Below are positions 51,150 through 62,945 of a stretch of 64,000 bases of DNA, piece after piece. The stretch's first letter is position 1, and every line of letters begins with the position of its first letter. The position numbers and the translations under genes were made by a program. Below the pieces are notes generated by a model. The model did no database searches. It was not told the origin of the DNA and worked only from the letters and a program-made list of their open reading frames with translations. The stretch is from Oikopleura dioica (Eukaryota > Chordata > Appendicularia > Copelata > Oikopleuridae): positions 11,971,001 to 12,035,000 of the forward strand of contig OU015567.1 of NCBI GenBank assembly GCA_907165135.1. Reading direction: 5' to 3'.

Positions 51150-54100
51150 CTATTTCAGTATCATTGTGTCTAAAAATTCTTGCAGGCAGCATTGTTCAAA
51201 GCAGTGAGTGTGGTCCAGGGGCATCTTGAGCGATACAGTCGAGTAGAATATGATCGAGCAGTAGTAAACCTAGAAAAGACATTTGAAATATAAAAATATA
51301 CACTCAGAACCGACCTCTTTTGGGATTTCCTTCTGTTGGACCCTTGAAGAATTTCTGATCGAAAATCCAACAAAATTGCAAGTAGACGGTCTTTTCAGTT
51401 GGCCAGACCTCCCGGTTGTTGAGTTTGATTGAGCTTGTCACTTCATACTTTCCCTCAGTTACTTTCGATAATTCGTGGTCTTCGATGAAGTAAATTGAAT
51501 CTTCTTCAATCCCGTAGCGAACTCGAACCGCGAGTTTTCTGCTTGGATCAACTGGTGAGTAGAGTGATGCCTTTTGAGGGATTTCTTGAGAATACTCGCG
51601 CGATTTACGCAATTTAGCAACTTGATTTGGCAATAAAATAGATAGATAGAAATGCCTCCCTTGAAGGCCGTTTTAGTCCCAAGCGTGACTAGCCATTTCA
51701 GTTGTTGATGCTGCTTTGGTTTATGAATTTGCGCGTGAATCTTACAAATATCCTTTGTAGTCAGAATTTGAACATTCGGAGCAAAGGAAGAGTCACTAAA
51801 ATGATCTCAATAAACGCTGATTTCTAACACTCAAACCTGAGAATTGAATTGAGAAAAGACTTCAAGAGGGAATAGCGTTTGATCCCTCTGCATTGATCGA
51901 TTAGACTTTTTGTGAACTTTGATGGAGTAAACTCGTGCTGGGCGATTTTTAGCGAGACCTCGTCAAGGAGAATTTGAAAGTTTGCCGAGGAAAAAACCGA
52001 TTCTTCGTCTTCGTTGAAGAAACACAGAATGGCGAAGACGATGAGTTTGTATTCTCGCAGGTAGAACTTTTCTTGCTCAGACAGGCCTTTCAGTAGATTT
52101 TCAAGGCGGTGAATTATTCCCAAGCAGTGATGAATTGGATTCATATTTGTTCTGGAAAGATAAAATTAATATAGGCGGATAATTGACTGAAATAACCTGG
52201 AAAAGGAATAATTCCTCAAAATGCTCTGTATCTCCAAGAAATCCGCATGCGCCAGAATCAAATTCAGTTCACTTCTGTCCGAGCTCGCTTTTTTCATCCT
52301 ATTCAACGAGGCTAGCGCTGATGTCAACGATTGAGTAGAGTTGATTTGTGGCAACAACTTGACTCTCTTCTTGACGAATTCGGATGATTGGCAGTGGATA
52401 AACTCGCCTTTGTTTTTCGCTCTTTTTTCTTCGAGAAAGTCGAGTTTCGGCACGAGTTCAGGGTGTACATCGCGAAGGTAGGAGTAGTGTCGCTTGATGA
52501 AAGGAGGGAAGAACGTTGCCATTGACTTGGAATCAGAAGCAGCGTTCAGAATGAGAATTAGCTTCGCTGCGTAGCTCGTGTCGGAGATGTCGGTCTCGCA
52601 AGTGTCATAAAAGGGATGAATATTGAGCAACTGCGGCGTCAGAGCGGCGGTAAAGTGTGGGTGATTCTTTCCGAGGCAGCAAACAGCTTCGTAAATGGAT
52701 GATTGATCCTCCGGGAACTTTTGAAGACTTCGGATGAGCTCTTCTACTGTTCGATTCAGGCATTTTTTGGAAAGAAGACGGCAGCAGGACAGTAATCGAT
52801 GGGTAGAAATTCTGAAATAAAGATGAAACGGCGAAATAGCCGCTTCTTCAATTATTTTTCGCCCCTTTAGATAGCTTAAGCTATCTTTTTTCCCATTCTT
52901 TAACGATCGTACCTAATTTCGCGCCTAGAATCGGGCAAACAGCTGGTCAATACATTCTCATTCTGATCTTCAAGCAAAACAGGAACACGAGAAGCCAGTT
53001 TTACGCAGTTATTTATCGCATTTAGACGAACAATTTCCAACTCATCGTTGAGCATGTCTACCATGTAGTCCATCGACTCTTTGGCGAAATCTCCAGTGGA
53101 CTCTTTAGCGGCTAAGGTGCAAAGAGAATCCAGCGATGCAACTCTGACCGTTTTAAATTCATCTTCCAGGCCGTGAATGAAGGCTCCACACGCGCCCCGG
53201 GCGATAACGTTATTGTCATCCTCTACTTCTCCTCTTACAGCTTTGTCGTCACCGAATTTTCTTCCAGAAGAGAATTCTCCGCCACCTTCTCCTTTCGCTT
53301 TTTCGTTCAGGCTTCGAACGCGGTTCAGGTTCGTCATGAGATTCTTCTCCAACGTCTGGTGCAAGAAACGCATCGAAACGCCTTCAAATTTTCCGAGCAG
53401 AGTGGCTCCTTCTGCTCGAACACTTGGTTCTGGGTCGTTCAAAGAGTCGCACAAATGAGCAAAGGCGTCGTCTACGAGTCTGATTTCTTCGTTACCTTCT
53501 TTGTTCCGAGCTGGAATCATTTTCTCGGGCATTTGAATTGCGAAGGCGAACAGAAGTCGATATGCAGCTAGACGGACTTGGTGAGAGATGTCTCCTAACA
53601 TGCTGATTGCTTGAAAAAGGGTCAACATATATTAAAATTGAAAAAACTGCTTTGGAAGCACTGCTTCATATTCAAGTTCATATTCAAGTTTTTGGACCTT
53701 TTCCTTTGGAATACTGCGCCAAATCGAGATCCCCGCCTCTCTTAAAAATAAGATAGAGCGCATTTAATGCTGCCAGTCGAATTCGCTGATCGTGATCGTC
53801 GAGCATTATCAGAATCTTCTCCCTCGATTGCGTCGTGTCGATATTTTCGCCGATGAAGGAAATTGACATAATTTTGATTCTACTCTGGATCCAGGCATCT
53901 TCGCCGAAGAGATTCGAAGTCGCTTGATCGAGGAATTTCGATTTGAGATCGCCCGCGATTTCGGAGAGCTTGAAGCATTTTCGGACGAGAAGCCAGACTT
54001 CTGGGGCGTAACTTGTTGGGAAAGAATTGATCCTGGAGGACAAAGAGTCTTAGAATTCAATTTTCGTAAGCAAAAGAAAACTTTAACGAATCTTTACCAA

Positions 54101-54320
54101 TGATATGAAAAGCTAGAGTTGGGTCTTTGCTCACTTCTGAATCGAGCTTTCTGAGTAGGATTCTAGCGTCGCCTGCGTTAGCACTCGTGAACAAAGTATC
54201 CACGAGCTTGAGAGTTTCCGCTGTATCGGTCGCTAATTGAAGTTTTTGACGCTTTACCGGCTCTTCAGTAGAAGTGACGGTTTCGCTGACGATTCCTCTC
54301 TTGTTTTTTGTTTCTACCAT
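51150..54320 (-). CDS. INTS4: Integrator complex subunit 4
   Basis: INTS4 is a HEAT-repeat scaffold that with INTS9/INTS11 forms the RNA-cleavage module of Integrator in the nucleus (snRNA 3' processing, transcription attenuation). Exons 54088-54320, 53698-54032, 52913-53609, 52187-52811, 51837-52151, then about 51310-51620 and 51150-51270 use GT-AG introns. Diagnostic stretches: RLVDDAFAHLCDSLNDPEPSV, GEFSSGRKFGDD, GACGAFIHGLEDEFKTVRVAS, VDMLNDELEIVRL, and NIHPFYDTCETDISD...KRHYSYLRDVHPELVPKL. A C-terminal beta-type domain (WPTEKTVYLQFCW) follows. The N-terminal basic segment EEPVKRQKLQL may be a nuclear signal. The last exon, rich in Cys (CFEQCCLQEF), is less certain. The gene ends head to head with the ABCA gene (548 bp apart). 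Confidence 0.9.
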
Positions 54321-54868
54321 TCTAAAATTACAATTTTCAGCAGAAAGTCACTTCTCGAAAGCATAAAGCATTTAACATTCTCTTATTAAACTTTTATCAT
54401 GCTAATTTGTAAATTGAAATAGAACTAAAAAAAAACTGAGAATGGCGATTTATTCAGAATGACTCATTTCAAGGAGCGTGCGTCACGGTATGAGCGCTCG
54501 TCTGAAAATCGAACACACCTTTCATCGAACTTACTGTTCAGTAGTGTTTGCTCATTGGAGCATTTAAAATAGACGATTCGAAGTCTTCCTGCAAGTGTGA
54601 TTCAAAAATACGAGCGCTATAAAAATCTGAATGCCTTCTGGACGTTTCCAGTTCAAAGTTTGCCAGCAAACGGCCCTGTTTAACCCGGCGACGATGGAGG
54701 TCTGTTTGCTTTTGGGTGATGCAAAAATTGTACAATATGCCTGTATTTATCTTTCTGAGGATTGTGAACTGCTTTTGATTCCTCAAAGACCAAACTCTAT
54801 ATAATTCGAACTCTTTTTGACATAAAACAGATACAGTATCGAAGAAGAAGAGTGAGAGACTTAAAAAG
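54321..54868. promoter_or_regulatory. Intergenic region between divergent INTS4 and ABCA genes
   Basis: A 548-bp head-to-head spacer that must hold both promoters. No clear TATA box or repeat is seen. Confidence 0.4.
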
Positions 54869-57800
54869 ATGAAGCTTGGAATCTTGCTTTGGAAAAATTT
54901 CACAATACGAAAAAGACATCCAATTCGAACAATTTTCGAAATATTATGGCCACTTTTTCTTTATATGATCATGGTTATTATTCGAATGACCATCACTCTG
55001 AAAACCCAGCCAGAATGTCACTATCCGGCAAGAGCACTCCCAACTGCCGGTGCTCTGCCCTGGCTGCAGTCAATCTACTGCAACTTGGATAGCGCAAGAA
55101 ATTGTGCACAGGAAGAGGTAGCATCTGAAATTCCAGGAAAGCTCTTCAACCCGCCAGGAAGCGATCCCGCCGTCAGTTGTGATGATTTTTGCACAGCGAC
55201 ATGTTTACTCCAGCAAAAGTGCAATAATACGATTGAAGCACTAGAAGACGCAAATCGCTATTTATGTCCAAATCACCCTCCTATCGACTTTCCTCCGCCA
55301 GAAGATACTCAAGAAAGAAGCCTGAGAGATACAAATTCGTCGAACCCATTTGACTGGACTTGCAAAGAAATTATTAATGGAACAGGAACGTGGTCTAATA
55401 TTTACACTTAGACACTCCGAAGTTAATCATTATTGACCAAATATCAAGCAAATGATCCTTTTGCCGCAGTCTTCTACGAGTCTTACAGATATCTTCTCAA
55501 TGGGAAAGTGCTTTACTATCCCAAAACGGCGCAAACGGATGCAATTATTGCCAACGCAAACGAAACATTCCTTGCACTTGCTGAGCTCACAGATGAGCTT
55601 GAGCAGCTTTCCCCGATTCAGAAACCCGTTCAAACTTTTTTGGGAAAACTTCTTGGTTGCTTGGACTTGGACAAATTCGAAGGATTCACAAATGAGACGG
55701 AGCTTATTATGAAGGAGGGCGAGCTTTCTTGCCAAGCAAATGCTACGAATTGCGAGCGATCACTCTGGGCTACTGTAATGTTTGCCGATGAAAACGGCGA
55801 AGACTTGAAGCCAACTGTTACTACCGAACATATAATTTACACAATCAGAATGTCGAGAGATGTCGTTCCGAGCACTCGCTCAGTAACGCCGACATACTGG
55901 GCGCCGAATTCAAATGATGGTGCCGGACGGATGAAATATTTTGACTCGGGCTTCATCTACTTGCAAAATATGATCGATGATGGAATTATCCGACAAAAAG
56001 AACCAAGCGTTCAAACTGATGGTATTTACATGCAAATGTTTCCTTATCCTTGCTACACTCCCGATGCTTTTCTTGATGCTGTCTCTGGCTCGACCCCGCT
56101 TTTGCTTACTCTCAGTTGGGTGTTCACAGTTGCCATAATGGTGAAAAATATCGTCGTGGAGAAAGAAACGAGGCAGAAAGAACTGATGAAGATAATGGGC
56201 TTATCTGGTGGTGCTCTTTGGGCTTCTTGGTTCATCGATATTTTCCTGTTGATCTTGATCTCGTCAGGTTCGTTGGCGTTGCTGATGAAGTACGGAGGAA
56301 TCTACCAGTACTCAAATGGGTTTATTGTTTTCCTCTATGTCTTCAGTTTTGGATGCTCAAGCATCGGAATAATCTTCCTGCTTTCAACATTTTTCTCGAC
56401 TGCGTCTATTTCAGCCGCAGTAGCTGGGATTGTATTCTTCCTTTTGTATCTCCCGTATAACATCTGCTCGATTTTCCGCTACCAAATGACAACAGCTCAA
56501 CAACTCTGGTCCTGCCTCTGCCCGACAATTGCTCTTGGTTACGGTTCCTGGCAATTCGGTGACTTTGAAAAGCAAGGAACAGGTGTTACTTTCGACAACT
56601 GGAATATTGAGCTGCAGACTACTGATAATTGGGGAGCAACGGCCAATGTTATGAGCTGCATTTTGTTCATGTTTGCTGATGGAGTTATCTACTTTTTGAT
56701 TGCTTGGTACATTGATAATGTCTTTCCCGGGAAGTATGGTATTCCAAGGCCTTTCTACTTTTTCCTGCAGCCTAGTTTCTGGACTGGAAAGACAAAAAGA
56801 ACGACAGATGATCACTTTGAAGACTTATCGAAAGTGAGGCAGGAGGAAGTTTCAGAAAATTTATTGGCTGGAGTTGAGATTCAGGATTTGGGAAAAACAT
56901 ATAAGTCAGGAATAATGTGCACAAAGAAGGAAAAGGTAGCGGTGAATGGATTGAGTTTAAATTTTTACGAAAGTCAAATTACTTCATTTCTTGGACATAA
57001 TGGTGCGGGAAAGACAACAACGATGAGTATGCTTACGGGATTGTACCCTCCAACATCTGGAACAGCAAAAATTATGAAACACGATATTCATGATGAAATG
57101 GATGCGATAAGAACGATAATAGGAATGGTGTTCGAAAGTCTTAAGACTTATTGACAGAGCTACTTACCCCTAAAGGCAATATCATAATCTTTTGACAAAG
57201 GGAATTTCAAATGTGTGTCGAATTCTGTTTCACTGAAATTGAATAATTCAACAAATATTGCTTTCATATAGCCAAGGAATGTATATTTATCATTAAAAAT
57301 TTCATAGAAATCAGGAAAGGAGTTATCTTCAAGAGCAATAAACTGATGGATATCATGCTCAATTGGACATAAAATTCTCATTAAACAGAGCATAAAAGAA
57401 TATGCCGAAGGGAGGAAATTAAAAATTTTAAACACATACGAAGTGTTCACGTGAAAAGGCAGAAATTGTTTCGCGAAAGGGTTATCTTGATTTCTAAAAG
57501 TATCAAAATGCTCTCTGAAATTACGCATAAGCTCAAAATATGCAAGAAAATTTTGGCCATTATAATTATTAAACTCGTAATTAAAATTAATTATGTTGAC
57601 ATATTCGGTTGGTTTTATCAATGTCTGTCCACTCCTTTTTAAGTTCTCGTAAATTGGTGTGAAACGTACAAATGCCAAAGGAGATCGAATTCTACTGTCT
57701 TCATGTCTTTTAAAGAATGACAACAACGAAGACTCATCTGATTGTGATGGTCTCTCGTTAGAGACCTGATAATAGCCAATTAGAAGTAAACCGAATAGAA

Positions 57801-60800
57801 TATTACGCCAGCTTAAAAGAAAGGCATTTTGAGGTAAAGAAGAAGGATCGTAACAGAGATAAATTTTTGAATATTTGGCAAAAACTCTATTATTTTTGAG
57901 AATTCGAAAAATTAAGTAATATCGTCTTTCAGCCATGATATCTTCAGTGGTAAAATGATCTGGGAAATATGATTCAAAACAATTTTGTTCTGACCTTGGT
58001 TTCCTTCCTTGAGAGACATCCATATATTCTTTATAGATGTCCTTTAGAGTTTCTTTTTTCTGAGAAAGCCAAGTCAGTTGAGAAAAGAAATAAGTGGCAG
58101 TATGAAATACTTCTTTATAATTGCGACTTTCTATGCAATTCATATGCCAATCAGTATTCAGCTTGTCTATGATTTTTAATATCCTCGCTCTTCGAATTGC
58201 CTGCGATCGTTCATCTTCAGAATGACCCCCTGAATTTGAGAATTGCCTATGGATTCTTTGTAGATCTTCTTCAGATGAATTACTCTCCATATTCTCCTTT
58301 TTTTCCTTAAAATGAAATCTTTTTGAAGGTGTTAAAATCAACAATTATTTTATATTTGCAAAAATGAACACCCTAAAAGGCTTTTGTCCGCAGCACAATG
58401 TTTTATGGGATGATCTTACCTGTAAAGAACACGTCTATTTCTTCTCCAAACTGAAAGGATATCCCGCAGCGCAAATCGATGATGAAATCAAAAGTCTCTT
58501 GAAGCGAACTGGACTCACTCAAAAAGCTAATAATCTGGTTCCGAGTTTGTCTGGTGGTATGAAGCGGAAACTCTCTGTCGCGCTTGCTTTTTGCGGAGGT
58601 TCGAAGGTAAACATTCGGCCAGTCCGCTTCAAATTTTCGGAATCAATAGAGGCGTCAATAGCCTGATTGATTACTGTCATACAATACGATTATCTTCGCA
58701 TGAATCATTTTTAGGTTGTTTTATTAGACGAGCCGACTGCTGGCGTCGATCCTTATGCCCGACGTGGAATTTGGGACTTGCTCTTGAGCTACAAGAAAGG
58801 CAAGACTGTCATTCTATCAACACATCATATGGACGAAGCTGAAATTCTCGGGGACAGAATTGCGGTCATTTCTGATGGACAACTTCAATGCGTTGGCTCT
58901 TCTTTGTGGATGAAACGAACTTTTGGAAAAGGATACCTGATCACGGTAAACACCCCAGACAGGAAATCTGTATCGGAACTGGTGTCAAATATATCGCCGG
59001 ATGTAACTGTAGAAAGCACGAAGCCAAATGAAGTTTCTGTTCGAATCTCTTACGAAGCAAAAGAGGGCACTTTGGAAGCTATAATGAAAGAGCTGGAAGC
59101 ATCAGATATGGAAGGGATGAAGAATTATGGGGTCCGTGATACCAACCTCGATGAGATTTTCCTTGCGCTGAATGAAAACGCCGACGAATCATCAGAAAAT
59201 AAATACAAAGATGCGGAGAAGCTTTCAGAAGATTCAAGTTGCTTTTCAAATCGAGTCTCTCCAGATTCAGAGGAAGCCATTTTATCTGACGATCGAGTTA
59301 CCGGATTTGCGCTCAATATCCAGCAATTCGGGGCTATCTTCAAAAAACGATTTATCAACACTTCAAGATCGCTCGTTTCATTCGTGACATCTACATTCCT
59401 ACCGCCTCTCTTTGTCTGCTTGGCCCTAGCTGTTACTGAAGTCATCCCTGAATTCTCATCAACTCAGCCGCTAAACCTCCAATTCATGATATTCGAAAAC
59501 TCTTCTCAAGCCAGATTCGACAGCGTTTATACATTTATTTCTAAAGATGACAATTTCGACCCAGGTCTTTATGATGCGATGACAGCTTCTCCGTCGTATG
59601 GCACCTGGTGCATGGACACCAATTATAGAAATGAACAGCGCGAATACACGATTGCCACGGACGAGGCTCAACTGCAAGAAAGGTACTGTCAAAGTGCAAA
59701 CTTGGAGATCAAATGGGACAACTGGTCGCCTGGCGCACGCGATTCTAACCTCACAGCTGTCAAAATTGGAGATCCGCTTAATCTTGACTGTGAATGCACC
59801 GAGGGTGATTTTGTGGAGCCGTTAATGAACTGTGGAAAGTATCCAGATGACTTCGAAATTAAAGAATACCAAGGACAGAAAAAGTATGCAGCAGGAAGCC
59901 CGATTCCGATAAGAACAGACTACACAGGCGTTCAAGTTCTTGACATGACAGGAAGGAATATCTCAGATTGGCTAGCAAAAACTGTCGACAAGAATTCTTT
60001 CAATTTGAGACGATACAGCGGCTACAGTTTTGGTGCATCCGCGCAAAATGAGACTGACATGTATAAGAATCTATTCGGAATCGATGTGAATCTGGCAAAC
60101 CGCTTGGCGAAACCCAATAATAATAAGATCTGGTTCAATAATTTCGGTCAACATGGATCTGTCTCATTTTTGAACGTTCTATCTAATGCCCTTTATCGAC
60201 AGAAAAACGACGGTTCTAAACTTGGAATTGAAGTTGTCTCCTATCCAACTGACTTTTCTGTCTCTCAGATTGATCAAGCCGCATTGCGAAATGCCAGTAA
60301 TGATACCCTTGTATCCATCTGCGTTATCTTTGCATTTTCCTTCGTTCCAGCGAGCTTCCTCGTTTTCTTGATTGATGAGAAGACTTCCGGAACCAAGTAC
60401 TTGCAGTTCCTGGCTGGAATCAACCCGACTATCTACTGGCTTGCCAATTTCTTGTGGGACATGATTACTTACACACTGCCTGTTTTCTTGTCTGTTTTTA
60501 TTTTTCTTGCCTTTGGAAACAAAGCATATATTGGTGCGGATATGATTGGCTCAACTTTTTTGATATTTATACTGTTTGGATTGTCCGTGACGCCATTGAT
60601 GTATCCGTTCAGGAACTGGTTCAACAAGTCTTAATTCAAAGTAAAAACGGCACTTGAAAACCAGTACAAAGTTGGGTCTTTGAAAAATCAGCGACTGCCT
60701 ATGTTTCCATGACTTGTGTGAACATTTTCATCGGAATCGCAACCACCATCGCTACTTCTGTTGTTTACGCGCTCGGCGAGTCAGACCCAGACCTCAAATC

Positions 60801-62596
60801 TATTCACTCGATTCTTGACAGTATTTTTCTGATCTTTCCTCATTATTGCATTGGGCGGGGCTTACTCCAGCAAACGCTGGATCAAGGAATGTTTTTTGAA
60901 AATTATATGACTCAATTTAGTAGGCATTTTTAAAAACCAAAATAAGCGTATGTCGATGCTTACATTCAGCTTGGCTATCCCGTCCCACCTCAAACGCCAG
61001 TCCTTGCGTGGAGTAAAAACGGACTTCCTTGTCTTATCATGTTTGTCGAGTTTATCGTCTTTTCCTGCATCGTGCTAATGAAAGAGTACAATATCCTGCG
61101 TAAAAAAGCTCTTCTCTCGATGTTTGGCACATTTGCCGTTTCTCTGATTGTTGGAATCGGTCTTACTTGCATGGTTTACTTGAATGAAGATTTGAATGCA
61201 GATGACTGGTTGTATGGACGATCTGGCTTCCCTGCCTTTATCATGTTGATCGGATTTATTATTTTCTCGGCTATTGTTTTGATAATTGAATTCAAGTATA
61301 CTCGAAAACAGAGTCCCGTCGAAGTAAAATCTTCAAACAAACAACTTGAAGAAGATGTCCAAGCTGAGAAAGACAGAGCTTTCAGCTCTAACAATCAAGA
61401 TATACTTCGAGCTCAAGGAATGTGGTTCAAAATATACCAAAATTTGTTGTATTAGAGCATTTTAAACCACTAACAAGGTCTTACAAAAGTCTTCCCCGGT
61501 CCATTCACGGCTGTCGACGAAATATCTTTCTCAGTCCCAGCCGGTGAATGCTTCGGTCTTCTTGGAGTAAACGGCGCTGGAAAGACAACAACATTCAAAA
61601 TGCTCACAACAGAATACGCCCCAACAAAAGGAGACGCCATGATCAATGATCTCTCCGTAGTTCGCGACCAAACAGAAGTCAAGAGACGAATCGGATACTG
61701 TCCTCAGTTCGACGCATTGAATGCAACTCTTACGAGCGCAGAACACATCGAGTTCTATGGAAAACTTCGCGGCTTGAAAGGGAAACAGCTGTCAGACTCT
61801 GTTAACAGAATTATTAAGCGAATGGATCTTGAACGATTCAGGTAAGTTTTCATTGTTGAATTTTAATCATTCTTACAAAAATAGACACGTCGAGTTTCAA
61901 ATGATTATTTAGAGACATTCCCGCAGGGGAGTACTCTGGCGGAAACAAGCGCAAGCTCTCTACTGCCATTGCTATTACTGGAGATCCAGACATTATTCTG
62001 CTCGACGAGCCAACAGCTGGAGTTGATCCAAAAGCAAGACGCTTCTTGTGGGATGTTGTTTTACAAATGGTCAGAGACGGGCAAGGAATTGTAATGACCT
62101 CTCATTCGATGGAAGAGTGCGAAGTTCTCTGTGGCAGATTAGCAATTATGGTTTCCGGACAATTCGAATGCTTGGGCACTCCGCAGAGGTTGAAGGGTAA
62201 ATATGGAGGAGGATATATTGCAACGATAAAGGCAAACAAAAAACAACAAGATATCGTAATTGGAAAGCTGCGAGAAAAGCTAGAAGGACTGGAAATTCTA
62301 GAGCAGAGGTCAAACATGGCGCAGATGAAACTCGGTGAAGCCAATTCTCCCTTGGTATGATTTGGCGACAATCCTTGAATAATACAATATTTTAGAGCAT
62401 CTTCCAAATTCTGATGGATGAAAAGAAACAAGATAATTTGAATGATTTTTCATTGTCTCAAGCTTCACTTGATGATGTATTCATCTCTTTCGCGTCGAAA
62501 TACGACCCCGAGAATGAAACTGTTAACGTCGACTTCAACGAGGCATTTGAACAAGAAGAAACAAGCTCACACAGTTCAAATGAATCATATTTGTAA
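54869..62596 (+). CDS. ABC transporter, subfamily A (full transporter)
   Basis: ABCA proteins flip or export lipids at membranes. Exons: 54869-55385, 55449-57122, 58380-58606, 58715-60612, 60672 to about 60919, about 60945-61417, 61478-61841, 61913-62354, 62396-62596. The layout is TM helix - large Cys-rich, N-glycosylated extracellular loop - five TM - NBD1 - TM - loop - five TM - NBD2. NBD1: [43 protein letters not shown]2: [47 protein letters not shown]. This is the ABCA1/A4/A7-type order. Four junctions (55386-55448, 57123-58379, 60613-60671, 61418-61477) are GA-AG introns with paired ends; conserved residues (GFCPQHN, MYPFSWVF, GLTKVF) are rebuilt only by them. An AATAAA near 62660 ends the gene. 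Confidence 0.92.
55386..55448 (+). other. Non-conventional GA-AG intron with paired ends (ABCA gene)
   Basis: The boundaries read AACAG|GAACGTGGTC...GACCAAATATCAAG|CAAAT, 63 nt. TGGTC pairs with GACCA and, after a one-base bulge, AATA also pairs. Phase 1 on both sides joins the open frame ending at 55385 to the frame starting NDPFAAVF. Stops occur in between in all relevant frames. Confidence 0.6.
57123..58379 (+). other. Non-conventional GA-AG intron with paired ends, carrying an antisense ORF (ABCA gene)
   Basis: The boundaries read AATAG|GAATGGTGTTC...GAACACCCTAAAAG|GCTTT, 1,257 nt. GGTGTTC and GAACACC are a perfect 7-bp inverted repeat, 4 nt and 7 nt from the two ends. Removal yields TIIGFCPQHN, the conserved Q-loop segment of NBD1. 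No GT-AG pair does so. Confidence 0.75.
57160..58344 (-). CDS. Antisense ORF of 394 residues inside an ABCA intron
   Basis: An uninterrupted frame fills the intron on the strand opposite the transporter. The first ATG is at 58344; a later ATG giving [12 protein letters not shown] is also plausible. The protein is acidic and Ser-rich at first, then aromatic- and charge-rich ([38 protein letters not shown]). I find no transposase DDE pattern, reverse-transcriptase YxDD or other family motif. It is more AT-rich than the flanking exons. It could be a nested host gene or the cargo of a mobile element that created the intron. Confidence 0.6.
   Translation of the reverse strand: MLILTPSKRFHFKEKKENMESNSSEEDLQRIHRQFSNSGGHSEDERSQAIRRARILKIIDKLNTDWHMNCIESRNYKEVFHTATYFFSQLTWLSQKKETLKDIYKEYMDVSQGRKPRSEQNCFESYFPDHFTTEDIMAERRYYLIFRILKNNRVFAKYSKIYLCYDPSSLPQNAFLLSWRNILFGLLLIGYYQVSNERPSQSDESSLLSFFKRHEDSRIRSPLAFVRFTPIYENLKRSGQTLIKPTEYVNIINFNYEFNNYNGQNFLAYFELMRNFREHFDTFRNQDNPFAKQFLPFHVNTSYVFKIFNFLPSAYSFMLCLMRILCPIEHDIHQFIALEDNSFPDFYEIFNDKYTFLGYMKAIFVELFNFSETEFDTHLKFPLSKDYDIAFRGK
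60613..60671 (+). other. Non-conventional GA-AG intron with paired ends (ABCA gene)
   Basis: The boundaries read TTCAG|GAACTGGTTCAA...AAACCAGTACAAAG|TTGGG, 59 nt. TGGTT pairs with AACCA, 4 nt and 8 nt from the ends, with CAA/TTG pairing beyond a bulge. Phase 2 joins give [15 protein letters not shown], the ABCA-conserved segment. Reading through meets a stop at 60632. Confidence 0.7.
61418..61477 (+). other. Non-conventional GA-AG intron with paired ends (ABCA gene)
   Basis: The boundaries read CTCAAG|GAATGTGGTTCAAAAT...ATTTTAAACCACTAACAAG|GTCTT, 60 nt. TGGTTCAAAAT pairs with ATTTTAAACCA over 10 of 11 positions, 5 nt and 8 nt from the ends. Phase 1 gives [20 protein letters not shown], the expected start of NBD2. 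Confidence 0.75.
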
Positions 62597-62945
62597 ATTT
62601 CATCTTTCACTGTAAAATTTGTATCCTCTAAAGTTATTTTTTAAGAGCTTTGAATAAGAAATAAAGATATTGCATTTACAATTCCAATTTTAAATGAAGT
62701 TGGCTGTCTTTTCTGGTCACTTTTCCCGTTTCAATTATTTATTTCGGAGCAGAGTTGAACTTCAAGTTGGGAAAGTTCTGTAGAAAAGGAGATAAGACTA
62801 CTCATTCAAAATAAAATAGAACAGTTCTGGACTGAAAATGGTAGCTTTGAGCCCGCAATTACCTCTATCTTTTCATGAGAAACATGATCGTAGCGCCACC
62901 TACCAATAAAATACTCGACTGCGAACTAACAATTACATTTTAAAA
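62597..62945 (+). other. Intergenic between two rightward genes
   Basis: It contains the ABCA poly(A) signal near 62660. Nothing else is seen. Confidence 0.5.

Noticed and set aside
57116-58388. Target-site duplication around the ABCA intron with the antisense ORF
   Set aside because: Flanks ATAATAGG and CTAAAAGG are similar but not identical, and no offset gives a clean duplication; not enough to call a transposon.
60920-60946. A 27-nt intron in the ABCA gene
   Set aside because: Phase fits (GTAGG...ATAAG), but it is shorter than any other intron here and other junctions may exist; left unresolved.
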